Shown piece by piece: positions 10,886 through 22,463 of a DNA stretch of 64,000 nucleotides. This DNA is from Mytilus californianus. Lineage: Eukaryota; Mollusca; Bivalvia; Mytilida; Mytilidae. The stretch is from assembly GCF_021869535.1 (NCBI RefSeq), contig NW_026262712.1, positions 68,108,100-68,172,099 on the forward strand, read 5' to 3'. The translations under genes were made by a program, and so were the position numbers. Every line of letters begins with the position of its first letter. The stretch's first letter is position 1. The notes below the pieces were generated by a model. The model ran no database searches. It had not been told where the DNA came from and saw only the letters and a program-made list of their open reading frames with translations.

Positions 10886-11202
10886 GCCATCAATACGGAC
10901 ATTTTAGAGGGTATGAATGCCCTTTACCGTCAGGCGTCTAACGGTCATTTTCGGCTACCGTTAGCGTCAAATATGTTAACATTTTGCCGTGATTCGTCAA
11001 CATATCCTTATCGTGATTCGTCAGAGGTCTCAAATAATTATCGTTACCGTTATTTTTGGCAAAAAATTAACGTGATTCGTCAAAATCTCTCGATTTTTTT
11101 ATCGTCATGAAGAAAGTCTTCATTTTATCGTCATGCACCAAAAATTACCGTTAACGTCATTTGGCAAGATTTTTTTTACCGTTATTCGTCATGAAGGTAC
11201 CC
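10886..11202. repeat. Insert rich in 'cgt(g/t)attcgtca' motifs
   Basis: Multiple short repeats: 'gtgattcgtca' at about 10,988, 11,013 and 11,072, 'atcgtcatgaag' at 11,101, 'atcgtcatgca' and 'ccgttattcgtcatgaag' near the end, alternating with 'taccgtta'. It lies inside the split tandem unit, so it is probably an inserted element. The open frame 10,841-11,110 crosses it and is not a gene. Confidence 0.5.
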
Positions 11203-11545
11203 CCATTACCACCCTTATTTTAACTTTCACTTTATAAGAATGTCACATGACCAACATTATGGGAACTGATTTATGCAAATGACCCTTATTCAATAGGAAA
11301 ACATAATCTTTATAAATCGAGCCTCAATTAGTTCATTTTTCTCTTCATTAAATCGACCTGCCACCCGCTATTTTCTCATATTTGGACAGTTTTCACATTG
11401 ACACATCAATACTGGCATTTTTACTTTGACTTTAAAAGATTGTGACATGACCAACAGAAAAAGTAATTTACAATGCATTATGAGAGCTGATTTATGAAAA
11501 TGACCCTTATTCAATAGGAAAACATAATCTAACACCTCGTTCATT

Positions 11546-12844
11546 TATGATGCAAATAAGCTGAATGGCTGAGCGTGTTCAATTTGAAAATAAAGAGTTA
11601 AAATGCCGGAATCGCAAAAACAGATGTTGGACATCAGAGTAATCTCGGACTATGATTATGAGTTTTAGGCAATCATACCTGCCAACTTTCACGATTTAGG
11701 CATGTACTACACGATTTTGACCCTTTGTCACGATTGCACGATCGGGATCGTGAAAAATCTCTAAAACACGATTTTGTGAAAATCTACACGAAAAATATGA
11801 TTGTTCCCGATATTGAACTATTCCCAAGGGAAGACAATCGTGATCAGCCAATCAAATTCTGTGTTTCTCATGATCAAATTAATAAGCCAATCAATTGCCG
11901 CAATTTGCAGGGGAGAGGGTTCAAGGGAAGCAAATGCTCTTTAAATTATGCATGTTTCAAAAATTGGGGAAAAATTACACAGAGAGTTGAGTCATTTTTT
12001 CAGACTTAATTTAAATAATGACTAATGTAGTTTACCTTCTAATTCTATAAAAAAATTCACAACTACTGAACAGGAACAATCATGGTACTTTTTTGTCTAT
12101 GAAACTACACTATGACATCTGATCTGCAAAACCTACAAACAGACACAGAAATATCATCAAATAGTGAAATATAAGATTGATTGCACCTTGTATGGATAGT
12201 TCCGACACGTGTTACATGGGGAGCCCGTTTGTTTACAAATAATAATGTCACGTGATCACGCACTGACCTCACACATTTTTATCCTCCGCCATTATTCTTA
12301 TCAGCTTATTACACAATATTACTGTACTTGCACAATTCACAAATGCATAACCCATTTATCTTGCGGACATGCAATGGGAATGTGCACGGTTATCAAAAAC
12401 TTCAAAATTTTTGCATGAACAGTTAATGAAGAAGTTATTTCATCAAATAGATAATATTTTCACTCATGACACAAATGGACTGGGTGTCATCGCCATCGGG
12501 GATAATTGATAAATGGGATTAAATTGACCACCAAGAAGGTGAAGAGAACCACCTCTGGAGAACCTTAACATTAATAAGTAATACTCACCAAAATTTCTCT
12601 ATAATTAACGCTATTTTCTGTTGGAAAATTTGAGAAAGATGCTGATAAACTTATTTGGTGACACAGATTATTTTCTTGTTTTGGCGCGAAATATATTCTT
12701 ACTCTTAATGCTTGTATAGAATTATATTTTACTAAAGCTCAGCGTAAATATGCAGAAGCATGACAATACATTAATGATAAAATGTGTAAATATTTCTGTA
12801 AAAGAATATAATTTTACTTTACCAGTATACTTCACTTAGAATTA
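11546..12844. other. Unassigned; one 94-codon open frame
   Basis: 11,725-12,009 (+) is open for 94 codons, rich in Lys/Arg, and begins in a segment with five CACGATT-type repeats (11,690-11,780). I do not recognise the product and suspect a frame within a repeat. 12,209-12,418 (+) is also open but not recognisable. Confidence 0.3.
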
Positions 12845-13440
12845 CATTTGAGCGCAAGAAAATCTCTATGTGAATCGGCTGAATCCGGGGTCGAAGTTCA
12901 AGATATTAACGGAAATTTTTGCGTGTGCTTGCGTTGCTTTAGATCAAGGCCACAGCTTTTCAACCAATGGGGGAATGTTTACTTGGGGCATACATCTATT
13001 TTTACTGCAGGTTTCGACATGTTTAAATGGGGATTATAGAAAAATGGAATGTTGTTGGTAGATACAAAACAGAAAATGATGAACACTTTTAGCAAAAGAT
13101 AAATTGGATCGGGGGTCTGTGAATTCACATTATTTGTACAACTCTCCTTACTCTTGGGAAGCGTGTGCTTTACATCGAGGCTTGCGTTGCTTTACATCGA
13201 GGCTTGCGTTGCTTTACATTGACGCCATAGTAGTTCAACCAATCGGGGAATGTTTATTTGGGGCATACATCTATTTTTACTGCAGGTTTTGGCATATTTT
13301 AATCGAAATTAGAGAAAAATGGAATGATGTTAGGAGATATAAAACAGAAAATGATAAATATTTTTAGCAAAAGATGAATTGGATCGTGGTTCTGTGTATT
13401 CACATTATTCGTACAACTCTCCTTACTGATGGCAAAAAAT
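12845..13440 (+). repeat. Diverged tandem duplication, period about 277 bp
   Basis: 'ggggaatgttta' at 12,970 recurs at 13,246 and is followed in both by 'cttggggcatacatctattt'-like text, 'tactgcaggtt', 'gagaaaaatggaatg' and 'aaaacagaaaatgat'. The second unit contains an extra in-tandem copy of a 22-bp piece ('cttgcgttgctttacatcg'). Open frames 12,848-13,061 and 13,104-13,367 belong to the two copies. Confidence 0.75.
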
Positions 13441-14315
13441 GGAATTTCCGTGACCTAAATGGTTCGCGAAAATTAATATTTTTATATATATATAGTAATT
13501 ATTTCTTTCCGCTAAAATGAAAGTAGATTTCCAGAAAACCTCTCTCCTATTATCATAACGATAGAAGGTTGACTAAGTGGAACGACGGTTGACGGGACTT
13601 TCCCATAGGTTGAAGGTTGACTTATGCAAAACAAACAACAGCCATGTGCAGAAGGTTTAGTTTTCTTAAAACATTTAAAACCTGCGTACTAGACTTAAGG
13701 TTGACTGTGGCTCAGACATATTTATAATAAACCAGGTTGACTAAAATGGAAACGACTAAGCTAAATTTGTGACTGCTCTTGCAGACGATGAGAATAATTC
13801 TGAAGTTCGTTTCATCAACCTTCTATTTATAATTTTTGGGTCAGTAGATCAACCAATCAAAACGTTTGTTATGTAAACAAGCAATCTCGTGTAATAAACC
13901 GCCAATACACAACTAATATGGCTGCTCGAGTAAATAGATTATGGCACTGTTGGAATTTAGATGATTACGGCTAAAACACAAGTTATTATATTAAAAAAAT
14001 AAGTAAGTTAAAAAGGTAAACACATTCCCACATCATCTATCATAAACGTACCTGCCAACCAACCGTAAATATTCTGTACGAGGTGAAATTCCATCGTAAA
14101 AAAAACAGCGATGTAAAAGCGTAAACAAAACAGCTGATTCGTATAATTACTACTATAAATTACGGACAACACGAGATCCTTTAATTTAATCATACGATTA
14201 CTAAATCGTAACAATATGTATAACCGAGGAAAAAAGCATGCGCGGTGTGTCCCTAGTTTTTCATATACTTTTCAACTATAAACTAAATATTGCTGTGTGT
14301 TTTTTTTTCTACATT
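13441..14315. other. Unassigned; cluster of AGGTTGACT motifs at 13,560-13,745
   Basis: AGGTTGACT-like words occur at about 13,566, 13,612, 13,691 and 13,733, with 'cggttgacg' at 13,586 and the reverse 'tcaaccttct' at 13,816. The 14,008-14,214 (minus) open frame is not recognisable. Confidence 0.35.
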
Positions 14316-14645
14316 GGCTAGAGGTACAGGGAAAGGGTTGAGATCCCACTAAACATGTTTTTTTTCTTCGTTTTTGCGCCTGTCCCAATTCAGGAACCTA
14401 TGGCCATTGTAAGTCTTGTATGTTTTTTTTAATTTCGGTTCATTTACATGTTTCGGAGTTTAGTGTTACGTCCATTTTCTATGAACTAGTACACATTTTT
14501 GTATAGGGGAAGGCTGAAGCCTGCCTCCGGGTGCGTGATTTCTCGCTGTGTTGAAGAACCATTGGTAGCTTTGGGCTGTTTTCTGTTCTTGGGTCGGGTT
14601 GTTGTCTCTTTGATACATTCCCCGTTTCCATTCTCAATTTTATAA
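14316..14645 (+). repeat. Family V interspersed repeat
   Basis: Related to family M in its left part ('gggttgagatccc', 'cctgtcccaattcaggaacct') but with a different right part ('gcctgcctccgggtgcgtgatt', 'tgttgtctctttgatacattcc'). A reverse fragment lies at 466-585. Confidence 0.6.
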
Positions 14646-15685
14646 TAACTCAAATCAAAACTTCATATCAACGAGCGACTGGATAAAATGTTGAATGATC
14701 TTGTTCATTTATTATTTATAGAATAATGTTCATGTGTACCGATATGCATGGTTGATCACAATGCAACTTTTATAACTAAAACAAAGAGTTCAAACCCGAC
14801 ACTCTGCGGGATTGAAGGACATTTATAAGGTTTCAAATTGCCCCAACCAATCAACAGACTTTTACTATGAAAGAGTCAGGATTATCTTCAAATCAGTTAG
14901 TAAGAAAGCATTCAGTCCGAAGACTGTCCATCGTTCAACTTATAAGACTGTCTCCGAGGAGACGGTAATATTTTTGCAAATTTTCATGTTTTGTTAATTT
15001 GTTTCATCGCCATATTTGTACTTTATTTTGGAAATTTAATGCCGGTATCAAAATCAGATAATACATGTATAATATAAATGACAGCAATATTGGTATACAT
15101 AAAATACCCCTGTTTGTCGGGTTTATATAAGACTGTCAACATTTCTTCTTTCTATTTAAAAAATTGAACTGGTCGGTCTAAAATAAGGACATGTATTATG
15201 ATTACCAATGAGACAACTAGTATCTAGTGAGCAAATGACGGGGAATTTTGGAACTATTGGTCTCCATGGACCTTTATGAATCAGCAAACTCTATAACAGG
15301 CAGTTAAAGGCACCGATATAACAAAATGTAAAACAATTCAAATGAGAAAACAGGCCCTAGTCAGGTACAAAACAACAATAAAAAACAAAAATAAATATAA
15401 TATACAGTAACGTCGACAACAACTGTTCAACATGTAGTCATGATACTTTTTTAATTTGCTTTGAAAGTATCTCTAATGTTAACGTTAAAGAGCTGATATA
15501 ACCGAAATGGACGAGAAGGTTCTAAAGTGCTTCAGAAAATGATACAATACCTAACATATTCGGACATTATGCAATTCAACTTTCGTTTGAACATTCCAGC
15601 GAACATATGATCTTTAATCCAAAACAAACAAAACTACAATGAAAAACACACATAAGAACTCATCAAAGATACCAAGATTATAGTT
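14646..15685. other. Unassigned, with a family M relative in reverse
   Basis: 15,190-15,420 reads on the minus strand like a diverged family M 3' half ('gaattgttttacatttt', 'gttgtctcattgg'). 14,812-14,997 is open for 61 codons without recognisable identity and includes a small GTCTCC-GAG-GAGAC hairpin near 14,948. Confidence 0.35.
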
Positions 15686-15843
15686 TTCTTCATAAGGAAG
15701 TGCCTGTACCAAGTCAGGAATATGACAGTTGTTTTCCATTCGTGAGATGTGTTTGAGCTTTTAATTTTGCCATTTTATAAAGAACGTTCCGTTTTGAATT
15801 TCCCTTGGAGTTCCGTATTTTTGTTATTTTATTTTTTGGTATG
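15686..15843 (+). repeat. Family W repeat copy
   Basis: 'gtaccaagtcaggaatatga', 'gttgttttccattcg', 'tgtgtttgagcttttaa', 'ccttggagttc'. Other copies: 21,797-22,005 (+), 49,557-49,690 (+), 25,990-26,190, 37,305-37,385 and 51,595-51,790 (minus). Confidence 0.7.
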
Positions 15844-16387
15844 TCAAACGCGTGTTTCGTCAGTGGCGCTCTGATCGATAAAGTTTGAAAGCGAAATCAA
15901 ATACAAATTACAAGAGAATTAATTTATATATATAATAACCGAAATTTCCGAATAGGAATACTAGTATATTTTGGAGGGAACTCAATATTTTGCTGTACTG
16001 GAAAATATACCAATACTATTATCGTTTATATAATCAAAGATAATTTCTGATACATAAAGTGCTTAAAACTGCAGTCTATCAAATGCAAACCTGTCAAAAG
16101 GTCTGGTCCGGAGCTGACCTATCCTCAGAACCGGTCAAAGGCAACCTGTCTACAGATCTGGGCTGGTATGAAGCATCGCCTGTTTTCGGGACTGGTCAAA
16201 AGAAGATCTGTCTACAGATCTTGTCAGGAACAGAATTATTAATAGGTCTCTAACAGTCATAAAAAAACAGACATAGGTCTGGTCTACCACCGATAGAGTT
16301 AACTGTCTGCAAATGCTTGCTTGCTCAGTGTTTCGTAAGTAAACTTCGAACACTGAATCTACAAATGGACACAAATTGTTATCCAGA
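15844..16387. other. Unassigned
   Basis: Contains short internal repeats around 16,060-16,260 ('ctgtctacagatct' twice; 'ctggtcaaa' and variants). No gene signal. Confidence 0.35.
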
Positions 16388-16395
16388 TGAATGCA
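16388..16395. repeat. Candidate LINE target-site duplication, left copy
   Basis: TGAATGCA directly abuts the poly(T) (poly(A) on the minus strand). The same 8 bases are at 21,426-21,433, next to the point where ORF1 stops matching. Confidence 0.6.
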
Positions 16396-16904
16396 TTTTT
16401 TTTTTTTTTTTTCTTTTTTTTTTTTAATTTTCATTTTTTATTGAAATCTGTACATTTGTTAGTAATGAAAACATCGAATACCGGTACCTTATCCCGGCCT
16501 CGTTAATGTTAGCAATAGAATATGTAAATATATATCTGTTAGTATTTGTTAGTTCATTTTACAAAACATAATATCAGCTGTAGTTACTTAATATAATACC
16601 ACATTTTTAATTTGCATTTAAAAAGTAAAAAAATAACATAATAGAATGTTCAAAAAAGAACCACAAATAAATGTATGATCAAATTAGAATAATTATTTTA
16701 ACAAACATACAGATATTCTAAGTTTTATAGTTTTTCTAAGAATTGAAATATTGAGGAAAAATAAGTGAATTTAAAAAAAAATTAAAAAATTTAAATACAT
16801 AAAAAAGAAAAGAAAAGAAATATATTGTTCTGATGAATATTTTTTATTTTAGTTAACAAATCAACATTCCATCATGTTATTCACATTTGAATTATAATAG
16901 GACT

Positions 16905-19900
16905 TTAATTACAATCGAACAAATGAGTAAATTGAATCCACAATTTGTAGAAACTCTCAAGTTTATTGTTTCTTACTGCTATACACTTCTCTAGATTATA
17001 AAGATCTTTTAGTATTTTCTTCACAGCATGAATTGATAAAACTTTCTGGAAATATCTTGTATTATAAATATATTGTTTAAGACACAGAAAAATCAGGTTT
17101 GAAATTTCACCCTTGTATACATGTGAGACATCACCAAACAAAAATTTGTTTTTGGTGAATGAGATACTTATACCATTAGATAAAAGCCATATATCTATTT
17201 CTTCTATAAAATTCTGGACATTTTCATAATTCCATAGTACATGTTCTATAGTTTCTATTTCTTCCTTACAAAAATTACATAGTTGACTATTAATGACATT
17301 AATTTTACCCAAAAATTTGTTTGTAGCTAATATCCTATGATTTACTCTAAACTGTAACCATTGTAATTTTGTGTTATTAGTAACTGCAAAAGGGAGTTTG
17401 AAAATTTCTCTCCATTCTAATTCATCAAGTTCCAAAATTTCATTCCACTTTTTCTGTCCATTAGGAACCACTTTAGGTATTAACATTCGATATATATCTT
17501 TAGTTCCCTTTTTTCTTTTTAAAATGGTTTGAACAAAAGAGGGAATAAAAGGTTCTGTGAGCTTATCATCTCCCCTTGAATACAGATTCTTTGTCTGATT
17601 TAATGCTGATATAATACTATTATACATCATTATATTCCCAGAAATATCAAATTTGTCTTTAATTTCCCCATAGGAGAGAAACTTTCCACTATTACTAATC
17701 ACATCATTTACAAAAACAATACCTTTATTATACCAACTTCTATAAAATACATGTTTATTATTGATATTTATATTCTTATTCATCCATAATGGACTAGCAA
17801 GAAAAAAATCCCATGTAGAAATTTATATCTTTATCTACCAAATATTGCCATGCTTTAAATACATCAATCCAAAATTTGTTTTTTACATTTGAAATAGTGT
17901 TTGTTGTGTAACTATTTCCTAGTTTGAACAATTTCTCTTTATCTATATTTGTAAAAAAAATATTTAACCATTTACAGTTAGAACTTAACAATTTTCTTAT
18001 CCATGTACATTTTAAAGCTATCATAAATAGATTAGTATTTATCATCTTTAAACCACCATTCTTATAATCCATGTGTAACACTTCTTTTTTTACTCTATGA
18101 ACTGGTGAGTTCCACAAAAAATAATAAATAGCATCATTAATTTTCTTAATCATCTCAGCATTTGGGTTTGGTAATGTTAAAAAGAGATGATTTAGTATAG
18201 GAAGAATAAGAGTTTTAACCACTGATATTTTTCCAATTACTGTTCAGTTTCTTTTAGACCATGTATTAATCAAAGTTTTTAGCTGAAGAAACCTATCAGT
18301 ATAATTTAAGTTTAAAATGTTTTCAAGATCAATATTGAAGTTTACCCCTAACAGCCTAAAAGAAGTTGACCCCCATGATAAGTTTCTGTTCTGGCATAAC
18401 ATTTCTCTACTGTATTTTTTACTTCCAATCCATACCACTTGAGTTTTTGTAAAATTTATCCTTAGTCCAGAAAGTTTTGCATACCAATCAAGCTCTAATA
18501 AAGCTTCTTCCATAGATTCTTCACTTCCATCCAAAATCAGTGAAGTGTCATCTGCAAACTGAGATAGTTTATGTTCAACTTGAGAAATTTCTATACCCTG
18601 TATTTTCATATTACCTCTAATCTTTATTGCCAAAATCTCTGCACATAATATGAAAAGGTAAGGGGATAGTGGTCCCCCTGTCTACAGCCTCGTCCAATAC
18701 CAAAGAACTCTGATAAATTTCCACCCTGAATGACTGCAGAGCTAATATTATTGTAAAATACTTTTATCCAATTGATTATGGAATTCCCAAACTTGAAAAA
18801 AGTCAGAACTGCTAAAAGAAAATCCCAGGATACTGTATCAAAAGCTTTTTCAAAGTCTATCAACAGTAATAAACCAGGGATATCTTTTTCTTCAGTATAC
18901 TGCAAAATATCATATATAAGTCGGGTATTATCTCCCATATAACGCCCACTTATGAAACCAGTTTGATCTAAATTAATAAGTTTATCTAAAACTTTTTTAA
19001 ATCTATTTGCAATCACCCCTGACCCAATTTTATAAACTGTATTTAATAATGAAATGGGGCGCCAGTTCTTCAGAAAATGCCGTGGCTTATTATCCTTTGG
19101 CAAACATGCGATAATTCCTTGTTTTTGAATGACTGATAATGATCCAATGTGAAATCCATCATTTAGAGATTCTACAATAAAATATTTTAAATCTTTCCAA
19201 AAAAATTTGAAAAACTCAGTAGAAAAACCGTCAGATCCAGGAGATTTATTATTTTTCATTTTTTGTAATGTTAAACCTGCCTCAGCTATAGTTTTCTCCC
19301 CTTCTATATTATTGTTTTCATCCTCTGTCAATTTTTCAAAATTTTAATTTTTTAAATCATTTTATAACTGTTCAATTTTACAGCCATTTAAACTACAATC
19401 CCTATTTTTATATAGTGTTTCATAAAATAATTTTGTTTCTTTTAAAATATCATATTGCTTTGTTATAATCCTTTCATCTTCTGTTTCAACTTTTGGTATA
19501 ATTTTACTAGTAACATTTTTTGATTCAAGACCACAAGAATATTTAGTTGGCTTTTCCCCTTCTTCAATCCATTTGACCCTTGAACGTATTAATTTACCCT
19601 TCATCTTTTCTTTCCTTATATCCTCCAGTACTTGTTTTTTATCTTTTAATTGATTTATTAATTCTTCCTTAAAATTTGTTTCTAATGAATCAATTTCCCT
19701 TTGTAAATTAAGAACCTTTTTATCCTTTTCTTTTTTCTTAAAACTTGCGTACGAAATAGTCTTTTCCCTGATTTCCATCAATAAAGTCTCAAGAAATAAT
19801 TGCTTGTTTATAGTAAGTTGTAAGTTTTCATCATAAATTTCATCAATATCTTCCAAATCATAAACATGTGCACAATATTGTATCTTGACATCAATAATTT

Positions 19901-20699
19901 TTTCTTTTACAATATTTACATATTCTTGATCATATAATAAGGAATTATTGAATTCCCACAGTCCTTTACCTCTTATAAATGGGTTGAATTGTAGCTCTAA
20001 AATTACAAAAGAATGATCCGAGCGATAGCTAGGTTCAATTTTACAATTTAGTAAATTTGTAAACATGTTATCTGTAAAAAGAAAAAAATCTAACCTAGCT
20101 TGTTTAAAGGGCTTCTTTTTTCTCCATGTATATCTACGCGAGTCTGGAAAAAGTTCCCTAAAAGGATCTATAAGGCTCCATTGATCTATGATTTCTAAAA
20201 TTTTATTTCTAGCATTAGGGTTATTAATATGTAGATAGTTACAATAGTCTATATGGGGATACAAAACAAGATTAAAATCACCACATATTATGAAGTTTTC
20301 ATTTCCAAAATCTTCTATAATACACATAATAAGATGGTAAACATTAGGATTATCTGAATTAGGACCATACAATGATAGAAGTGTTACTCTCTCCTTGTCT
20401 ATAACAATATCTAATGCTAGATAATTACCATTTACATCTTTCTTCTCTTTTAATACCCTAAATTCAAAATTATTATTGAACATTACAGCAACTCCTCTAG
20501 AGTTTGTTGAGAAAGATGAAAAATAACATTCATAGCCCCACATGGTCTTGCTATTCATTTCACTTTCATTTGTGAAATGTGTATCTTGAATACAATAGAT
20601 GTTGCATTTTTTAGACTTAAGAAAATTAAATACAACTCTTCTCTTTTCAATGTCACCTAGACCTTGACAGTTAACTGATAATATCTTTAAAGAACCCAT
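16905..20699 (-). pseudogene. LINE ORF2: endonuclease-reverse transcriptase, broken
   Basis: Reads 20,699 down to 16,905. The N-terminal ~230 residues are an apurinic-like endonuclease (SVNCQGLG near the start, QDTHF, GDFNLVL, RLDFFLF, SDHSFV), which nicks target DNA in this family. A linker with WIEEGEKPTKY follows. The reverse transcriptase has NNKSPGSDG, NWRPISLLNT, DFEKAFDTVSW, GCRQGD and the catalytic FADD. The C-terminal part keeps CNFCKEE...H, but the last Cys of the expected CCHC knuckle appears to be Tyr. Damage: two TAA codons at 19,362-19,364 and 19,344-19,346 in the same frame, a 1-nt deletion-type frameshift near 18,674 just after GCRQGD, a TGA at 18,244-18,246, and a second frameshift near 17,820. 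Intact pieces are 20,699-19,362, 19,331-18,624, 18,633-18,244, 18,222-17,794 and 17,783-16,905. Confidence 0.93.
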
Positions 20700-21161
20700 T
20701 CAATTATGAGTATAATTTTGTGTGAATTCTAAAAAGAATACAATAAAATAAAAGAAATATTCATCAGATGGGTTATTTGTACTGAGAAAGTATCTTGTTT
20801 TAACCAAAAAATCAAAAAAGGAAAAAAAATAATTTGTGATGAAACTATTAGAAAAAAAATTATAAACAGTATCCAGACAACAAGCATTCTTACTGTTTTC
20901 TGCATACAATGTAATGATGCAGTTTCAATTTTTGCAATATTTTTCTCTGTTTAGTTAAATATTCACTCAACTATGTTAATAAATCTTATTTTGTTTGAAA
21001 TAACATATAGTCAGATCAGAACAATTTCAAAATAATATACAAGCTTTAAGTAATAATTGTTTTTTTTTAAAAGGTAACTAGAATTATCTCCCTTCTTTCA
21101 GTATTGAGTAATCTAAATCTGCAAAGTACATGTATATTTCTTAACCTCCAAAATGTCAGAG
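20700..21161 (-). other. LINE inter-ORF spacer
   Basis: AT-rich region between the ORF1 stop and the ORF2 start. The 69-codon frame at 20,700-20,909 is hydrophobic and T-rich, without any similarity to ORF1; I treat it as chance. Confidence 0.5.
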
Positions 21162-21425
21162 TTACTTCCCTTCTCTCAGTCTTTTGTTGATGTCATCATA
21201 CAACCCATACTTCATTTGGAGACCATTATCAGTTATGCCATAAATGCCACAGTTGAAATACCACACCTGATCAAACCTTCCACTATCCTCTAGTCTTTTT
21301 ATAAGGGCCATATTTCTGGTGGTAACATCATCTACAAATTTTACTTTATTTCTTAGTTCTTTTCTTTTTCTCATTATACTCCTCTTTACGTCAGTATTAA
21401 AACATCTTACGATTAATGGTCTTGG
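21162..21425 (-). pseudogene. LINE ORF1 C-terminal fragment
   Basis: Reads 21,425 to 21,162 and ends at its own stop. It opens with PRPLIVRCFN, typical of the RNA-binding region of L1/Tx1 ORF1 proteins, continues through a basic helix (RKRKELRNK) and ends with a WYFNCGIYG-type strand segment. ORF1 is the nucleic-acid chaperone that coats the element RNA. The frame stays open a few codons past the element into flanking DNA (stop at 21,444-21,446), so the truncation point is best set by the target duplication at 21,426. ATG at 21,374 is internal and not the natural start. Confidence 0.75.
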
Positions 21426-21433
21426 TGAATGCA
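21426..21433. repeat. Candidate LINE target-site duplication, right copy
   Basis: TGAATGCA, matching 16,388-16,395. Confidence 0.6.
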
Positions 21434-22274
21434 GTTCTAACCTTTAACAAGGAGTGAACTTTTGTTAAGATAACTTTGTATACTTCAAGAACTAGCGTTG
21501 GTTGGTATGTCGTGGATTAAAGAGTGTCGTGTACCTTTGGCATTTAAACGTTCTATGTGCTTTTCATGATAGGACAAGAACGCTCAGAGCCAAACATGTG
21601 AAAGCCAAGGATGTTTAAGTAAATGAATTAAATGTATTCATGAACATCATCTAGGAGGACATTTTATTTGATCGTGAATTAATTAAGATTATAACACAAT
21701 GTTGACTGCCGTTCCTCAATTTTTGACCATTTTACCTATTATGTCTGTTTGGTTTGCTCATAAATTGTTGTCAATATAATATAATTCTAAGCGACTGTCA
21801 TACAAGTGTGAGGTTTAGCTAGCTATAAAACCTGGTATAATCCACTATTTTCTACATAAGGAAATGCCTGTACCAAGTCAGGTATATGACAGTTGTTTTC
21901 CATTCGTTTGATGTGTTTGAGCTTTTAATTTTGCCATTTGATAAAGGACTTTTCGTTTTGAATTTTCCTTGGAGTTCCCGTATTTTTGCTATTTTACTTT
22001 TTTAACAAAGTTAAATCTTCTTTATTGCACTATTGACTGTAATCTTTATTTTGAATATTGAGAGGTTCATTGAAACATTTATTCAGGTGTATTCTAACTT
22101 AACAGTGCACTTTTTATTATTGTCTTGTTTAAGTGTTAATTCCAGCGCACTTGCAGTGCTTTAAGATACAAATATGTGTCGATAAGTTTTTGTCCGTTTC
22201 CAAATAGTCTTTGCATAATGTTGTTCGTCTTACTTTATAAACTAGAGATCAAATGACGTAGATTTAAAACAAAT
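21434..22274. other. Flanking sequence with a family W copy
   Basis: 21,797-22,005 (+) is the fullest family W copy in the window: 'gaggtttagctagctataaa', 'cctggtataatccac', 'taaggaaatgcctgtacc', 'aagtcaggtatatgacagtt', 'gatgtgtttgagc', 'ccttggagttccc'. The rest is unassigned. Confidence 0.55.
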
Positions 22275-22279
22275 ATGAT
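22275..22279. repeat. BEL/Pao target-site duplication, left copy
   Basis: ATGAT immediately precedes the 5' LTR and recurs at 25,626-25,630 directly after the 3' LTR. Confidence 0.85.
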
Positions 22280-22445
22280 TGTTGAGAAGACCGCGGAAAC
22301 GACTACGTCTCGAATTACCTTTATATTCACGGTCTACGTATCATCAGCGACGTCGCCTTAGCTTTGATAAGTAACAAGTAAAACGCCAATCTGAATCGCT
22401 GTTGTTTGTTAAGTTAGAGACAGATAATAAGAAATCATCCTAACA
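22280..22445 (+). repeat. BEL/Pao 5' LTR
   Basis: 166 bp, TGTTGAGAAGACC to AACA. Aligns over its length to the 3' LTR ('gtctcgaattacct', 'gacgtcgcc', 'agtaacaagt', 'gataataagaaa'). A degenerate primer-binding-like stretch 'tgtgtcgtgac' follows at 22,451. Confidence 0.9.
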
Positions 22446-22463
22446 TTTATTGTGTCGTGACTA

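Larger units (their letters stand above)
10655..11545 (+). repeat. Tandem pair of ~235-bp units, first one split by nested insertions
   Basis: Unit 2 is 11,311-11,545. Unit 1 is 10,655-10,762 plus 11,203-11,310. Shared text includes 'gcctcaatt', 'cctgccacccg', 'atatttggacagttttcac', 'catgaccaaca' and 'caataggaaaacataatct'. Between the two parts of unit 1 lie about 440 bp of other repeats. Confidence 0.75.
16396..21425 (-). mobile_element. L1/Tx1-type non-LTR retrotransposon, 5'-truncated and inactive
   Basis: A minus-strand LINE of 5.03 kb. Its 3' tail is the poly(T) tract 16,396-16,425 (17 T, C, 12 T). Upstream come about 480 bp of 3' UTR, a broken ORF2 (16,905-20,699) and a spacer of about 460 bp, then the C-terminal fragment of ORF1 (21,162-21,425). 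The 5' part of ORF1 and the 5' UTR are missing, the usual result of incomplete target-primed reverse transcription. TGAATGCA flanks both ends as a candidate target duplication. Clade is inferred from the endonuclease opening, the FADD box and the ORF1 tail. The copy cannot be autonomous. Confidence 0.9.

Noticed and set aside
20700-20909. Separate small gene between LINE ORF1 and ORF2
   Set aside because: Lies inside the LINE spacer, with AT-driven Phe/Asn-rich composition and no similarity.
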